From: Streptobacillus canis
GTDB taxonomy: Bacteria > Fusobacteriota > Fusobacteriia > Fusobacteriales > Leptotrichiaceae
Reading direction: 5' to 3'
NCBI RefSeq assembly: GCF_009733925.1
Contig: NZ_WOEI01000038.1
Span: 1 to 8,578, forward strand
DNA: 8,578 bases
The notes under the pieces were generated by a model, which did not search any database, was not told where the DNA came from, and saw only the letters and a program-made list of their open reading frames with translations. This document shows positions 6,465 through 8,578 of the stretch, piece after piece. The position numbers and the translations under genes were made by a program. Each line of letters opens with the position of its first letter. Within the stretch, counting starts at the first letter, position 1.

Positions 6465-6749
6465 TTACACTTCGTATGCTTTAATTGTTTCACCATTTAC
6501 TAATTTAACAATCGCTTTTTTGTAAGCAGGTGTTTTGTAAACAGTCATTCTAGCTATAGCTGTTGTTGGTTTCATGTTAATAGTATTAACACTTGCAACT
6601 TTAACATTGAATAATTTTTCAACCGCTTCTTTTATTTGTAATTTATTAGCTCTTCTATCTACTATAAATACATATTCATTTGAATTTAATAAAATTCTTG
6701 CTTTTTCTGTATTTAATACAGGTTTTTTGATTACGTCAAAAATTGTCAT
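6465..6749 (-). CDS. rplW: 50S ribosomal protein L23
   Basis: The 94-residue protein has the normal bacterial L23 length. It contributes to the peptide-exit site of the large subunit and docks trigger factor and SRP. Diagnostic stretches are IKKPVLNTEKA (7-17), YVFIVDRRANKLQIKEAVEK (26-45), LFNVKVASVNTINM (46-59) and the C-terminal KKAIVKLVNGE. The extended loop (about 60-75, KPTTAIARMTVYKTPA) is less basic than the Lys/Arg-rich loop in many L23s. The ATG overlaps the rplD stop by one base (TAATG); AGGAGG (6765-6760) lies 10 nt upstream inside rplD. It is the last gene before a terminator, where rplB would normally follow. Confidence 0.95.
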   Translation of the reverse strand: MTIFDVIKKPVLNTEKARILLNSNEYVFIVDRRANKLQIKEAVEKLFNVKVASVNTINMKPTTAIARMTVYKTPAYKKAIVKLVNGETIKAYEV

Positions 6750-7393
6750 TATCCAAGCACCTCCTCGATAGTTGCAAGAGCTTCTTTAGTAATAACTACT
6801 TTATTGTATTTTAATAAAGCATATACTGATAACTCTCTTGGGTCTAATATTTCAGTTTTTTCGATATTTCTAACTGATAAGTATAAATTCCAATCAGCAT
6901 CTTCTAAATAATCGTTAACTATAAATAATTTTTTATCTTCTACCATATTAACTTTTTCTGTAAAATTAACAAATGTTTTTGTTTTAGGAGTATCTAACAT
7001 ATAGTCTTCTAATACAATTACATCTCCATTTTGAATTCTAACAGCTAATGCTGATTTTAAAGCTAACTTTCTAACTTTTTTGTTAACTTTTTTCTCATAA
7101 TTTCTTGGTTTAGGTCCGTGGACAACTCCTCCACCTACCATGTGAGGTGCTCTTGTTGATCCTTGTCTAGCACGTCCTGTTCCTTTTTGTCTGAAAGGTT
7201 TTCTTCCTCCTCCAGATACTTCTCCTCTTGTTTTTGTTGATGCAGTTCCTGCACGTGATGCTGCAAGTTCTGCTGTTAATACTTCATGCATTACATATTT
7301 ATTAGGTTCTAATCCAAAGATTTCAGCACTAACAGTTGCTGTCCCTTTTTCTTCACCATTTAAATTATATACTTTTAAATTAAAATCTGACAT
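6749..7393 (-). CDS. rplD: 50S ribosomal protein L4
   Basis: The 214-residue protein has the usual L4 length. L4 binds 23S rRNA domain I, and its extended loop lines the exit tunnel. That loop is highly conserved here (about 54-98): [47 protein letters not shown]. The globular part includes [15 protein letters not shown] (105-119) and [11 protein letters not shown] near the C-terminus. The start has a good AGAGGAGG (7406-7399) 5 nt upstream. It lies 20 nt after the rplC stop and overlaps rplW by one base. In E. coli L4 represses the S10 operon through its leader; here the only strong hairpin in the cluster is between rpsJ and rplC. Confidence 0.96.
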   Translation of the reverse strand: MSDFNLKVYNLNGEEKGTATVSAEIFGLEPNKYVMHEVLTAELAASRAGTASTKTRGEVSGGGRKPFRQKGTGRARQGSTRAPHMVGGGVVHGPKPRNYEKKVNKKVRKLALKSALAVRIQNGDVIVLEDYMLDTPKTKTFVNFTEKVNMVEDKKLFIVNDYLEDADWNLYLSVRNIEKTEILDPRELSVYALLKYNKVVITKEALATIEEVLG

Positions 7394-7413
7394 TTTTGCC
7401 TCCTCTCTCTATA

Positions 7414-8040
7414 TTAGTATTTTTTTACTGATTTCTTGATAACTAAATAACCATTTTTAGGACCTGGTACTGCACCTTTAACTAATAGTAAGTTATTTTC
7501 TACATCGAATTTAACAACTTTAAGATTTTGAACTGTTACATTTTCATTTCCTAATCTTCCAGCCATTCTTTTACCTTTTGGTACGTTTGAGTTTGATGCA
7601 GCTCCTCCTGCATTTGATCCTCCAAGTCTATGGTTTCTTGAAACCCCGTGTGTAGCTCTGTTTCCACCAAAGTTATGTCTTTTCATAACCCCTGCAGTTC
7701 CTTTACCTTTTGAGATTCCTTGAATATCAACAAATTCAATACCTTCTAATACATCAACTTTTAATTCTTGACCTAAAGTGAAATCTTCACTTGATTCTAC
7801 TTTAAACTCTTTTAAGAATTTTTTAGCTGTGATTCCGGCTTTTTTGAAAACACCCATTTCTGGTTTATTAACTAATTTTTCTCTTTTTTCATCATAAGCT
7901 AATGTTATTGAAGTGTAACCTTCTTTTTCTAATGTTTTAGTTTGAACTACGAAATTTGGTCCAGCTTCAATTACAGTAACTGGTATTAATTTTTCGTTTT
8001 CAAAAATTTGTGTCATTCCAATTTTTTTACCTAATATCAT
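7414..8040 (-). CDS. rplC: 50S ribosomal protein L3
   Basis: The 208-residue L3 is of usual length. It is an early assembly protein whose extended loop reaches the peptidyl-transferase centre. Seen: MILGKKIGMTQIF (1-13), SKGKGTAGVMKRHNFGG (110-126), THGVSRNHRLGGSNAGG (130-146), KGKRMAGRLGNENVTVQN (155-172) and VKGAVPGPKNGYLVIKK (187-203). The tip of the loop (about 144-154, AGGAASNSNVP) has no Gln at the place where E. coli L3 is methylated by PrmB at Gln150. TAAGGAGG (8054-8047) lies 6 nt before the ATG. A strong hairpin precedes it in the rpsJ-rplC spacer. Confidence 0.96.
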   Translation of the reverse strand: MILGKKIGMTQIFENEKLIPVTVIEAGPNFVVQTKTLEKEGYTSITLAYDEKREKLVNKPEMGVFKKAGITAKKFLKEFKVESSEDFTLGQELKVDVLEGIEFVDIQGISKGKGTAGVMKRHNFGGNRATHGVSRNHRLGGSNAGGAASNSNVPKGKRMAGRLGNENVTVQNLKVVKFDVENNLLLVKGAVPGPKNGYLVIKKSVKKY

Positions 8041-8062
8041 TTCTTTCCTCCTTAATATATTG

Positions 8063-8090
8063 GTTGATAGAGCTCTTAGGCTCTACCAAC
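8063..8090 (-). promoter_or_regulatory. 11-bp hairpin in the rpsJ-rplC spacer
   Basis: In the minus-strand RNA, GUUGGUAGAGC (8090-8080) pairs over its whole length with GCUCUAUCAAC (8073-8063) around the 6-nt loop CUAAGA. The single non-Watson-Crick pair is a G-U on this strand and would be A-C on the other, so the stem is built for the transcribed strand. Nine nt separate it from the rplC Shine-Dalgarno, and there is no U-run, so it is not a normal terminator. It may be an RNA-processing site or a binding site for a ribosomal-protein repressor such as L4 or L3. Confidence 0.75.
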
Positions 8091-8103
8091 TTGTATCAAA
8101 GCA

Positions 8104-8412
8104 CTATTGCTTTATTTCTATTGAAACACCTGCTGGTAAGCTTATTGAGCTTAAAGCTGTTAAAATATCATTACTTGATTCTTTGATTTCAATGAATCTT
8201 CTATGTATTCTCATTTCAAATTGTTCTCTTGAATCTTTATTAACATGTACTGATCTTAAAACTGTATATTTTTTAGTTTTAGTTGGTAAAGGCATTGGTC
8301 CTGCAATTTTAGCACCATTTTTCTTTACCACTTCTACTATTTTAGCAGAAGTTTGATCTAATAACTTGTTATCGTAAGATTGAAGATAAATTCTTTTCAT
8401 TTTATTATCCAA
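8104..8412 (-). CDS. rpsJ: 30S ribosomal protein S10 (NusE)
   Basis: The 102-residue product has the usual S10 length. S10 sits in the 30S head and, as NusE, joins antitermination and transcription-translation coupling complexes. Seen: MKRIYLQSYDNKLLDQ (5-20), GPMPLPTKTKKYTVLRS (38-54), HVNKDSREQFEMRIHRR (56-72) and the C-terminal LPAGVSIEIKQ. The start is TTG at 8412-8410: AGGAGG (8425-8420) lies exactly 7 nt before it, but 19 nt before the in-frame ATG at codon 5. The longer N-terminus also matches the family length. It lies about 50 nt after tuf with no terminator between them, so it is probably co-transcribed with tuf. Confidence 0.95.
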   Translation of the reverse strand: MDNKMKRIYLQSYDNKLLDQTSAKIVEVVKKNGAKIAGPMPLPTKTKKYTVLRSVHVNKDSREQFEMRIHRRFIEIKESSNDILTALSSISLPAGVSIEIKQ

Positions 8413-8463
8413 AATAATTCCTCCTCAATTTGTTTATTTACAGTTAAGTTAATTTTAAATTTA

Positions 8464-8578
8464 TTATTCAGCTATTTCAGCAACTACTCCTGATGCTACT
8501 GTTCTTCCACCTTCTCTGATTGAGAATCTTAATCCTGTTTCAATCGCGATTGGGTGAATTAATTCTACTGATACTGAA
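8464..8578 (-). CDS. tuf: Elongation factor Tu, C-terminal end (5' part outside window)
   Basis: The last 38 codons of EF-Tu are present, read from the window edge. They end [20 protein letters not shown] then [17 protein letters not shown], the highly conserved end of beta-barrel domain 3, followed by tandem TAA TAA stops (8466-8461). EF-Tu delivers aminoacyl-tRNA to the ribosome as the GTP complex. The tuf-rpsJ order is the common bacterial junction between the str and S10 operons. Confidence 0.95.
   Translation of the reverse strand, partial: SVSVELIHPIAIETGLRFSIREGGRTVASGVVAEIAE

Noticed and set aside
6574..6771. Plus-strand open frame of 65 codons
   Set aside because: It is antisense to rplW, a clearly conserved ribosomal gene.
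8063..8090. Transcription terminator between rpsJ and rplC
   Set aside because: The stem is strong but is followed by CAAUAUAUUAAGG with no U-run, and rplC has no promoter of its own in the short spacer.
8060..8356. Plus-strand open frame of 98 codons
   Set aside because: It is antisense to rpsJ and the intergenic hairpin.
8104..8412. Val at residue 55 of S10 (LRSVHVNK) as a tetracycline-resistance-type change
   Set aside because: Pro-to-Val at this position is common in natural S10 proteins of Gram-positive relatives, so it is ordinary lineage variation.

Overview
The window is strongly AT-rich. It looks like Fusobacteriota, probably the Leptotrichiaceae (Streptobacillus/Sneathia/Leptotrichia type). 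The basis is the base composition, a YadA-type trimeric autotransporter and an OmpA-type protein (so an outer membrane), and the style of the EF-Tu and ribosomal proteins. This assignment is an inference from sequence character, not a database match. All live genes lie on the minus strand and are read from right to left.

Right end (8578 to about 6422): the 3' end of tuf (EF-Tu), then rpsJ (S10), rplC (L3), rplD (L4) and rplW (L23), tightly packed. rpsJ starts at TTG. An 11-bp hairpin without a U-run sits between rpsJ and rplC. The cluster stops after rplW at a clear Rho-independent terminator instead of continuing into rplB, so the classical S10 operon is broken here.

Middle (6408 to 3306): a compact three-gene unit. 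It holds a short-chain dehydrogenase, a KdgT-family 2-keto-3-deoxygluconate permease overlapping it by 8 nt, and an AGCS-family Na+/alanine-glycine symporter starting 6 nt later. It looks like an uptake and metabolism operon for an acidic sugar derivative and a small amino acid.

Left end (3305 to 1): a coiled-coil OmpA-like outer-membrane protein, then a decayed IS30-family element with both terminal inverted repeats still visible (1345-2368), then the 5' part of a large trimeric autotransporter adhesin that runs off the window.

The most interesting signal is shared by the two envelope-protein genes. Each has a good Shine-Dalgarno (AAAGGAG) much too far from its AUG (27 and 45 nt). In each case the gap is filled by an inverted repeat that, when folded, would bring the Shine-Dalgarno to a normal 4-9 nt from the start codon. 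The metabolic and ribosomal genes in the window show no such arrangement. This suggests a structure-dependent translation-initiation device on surface-protein mRNAs.
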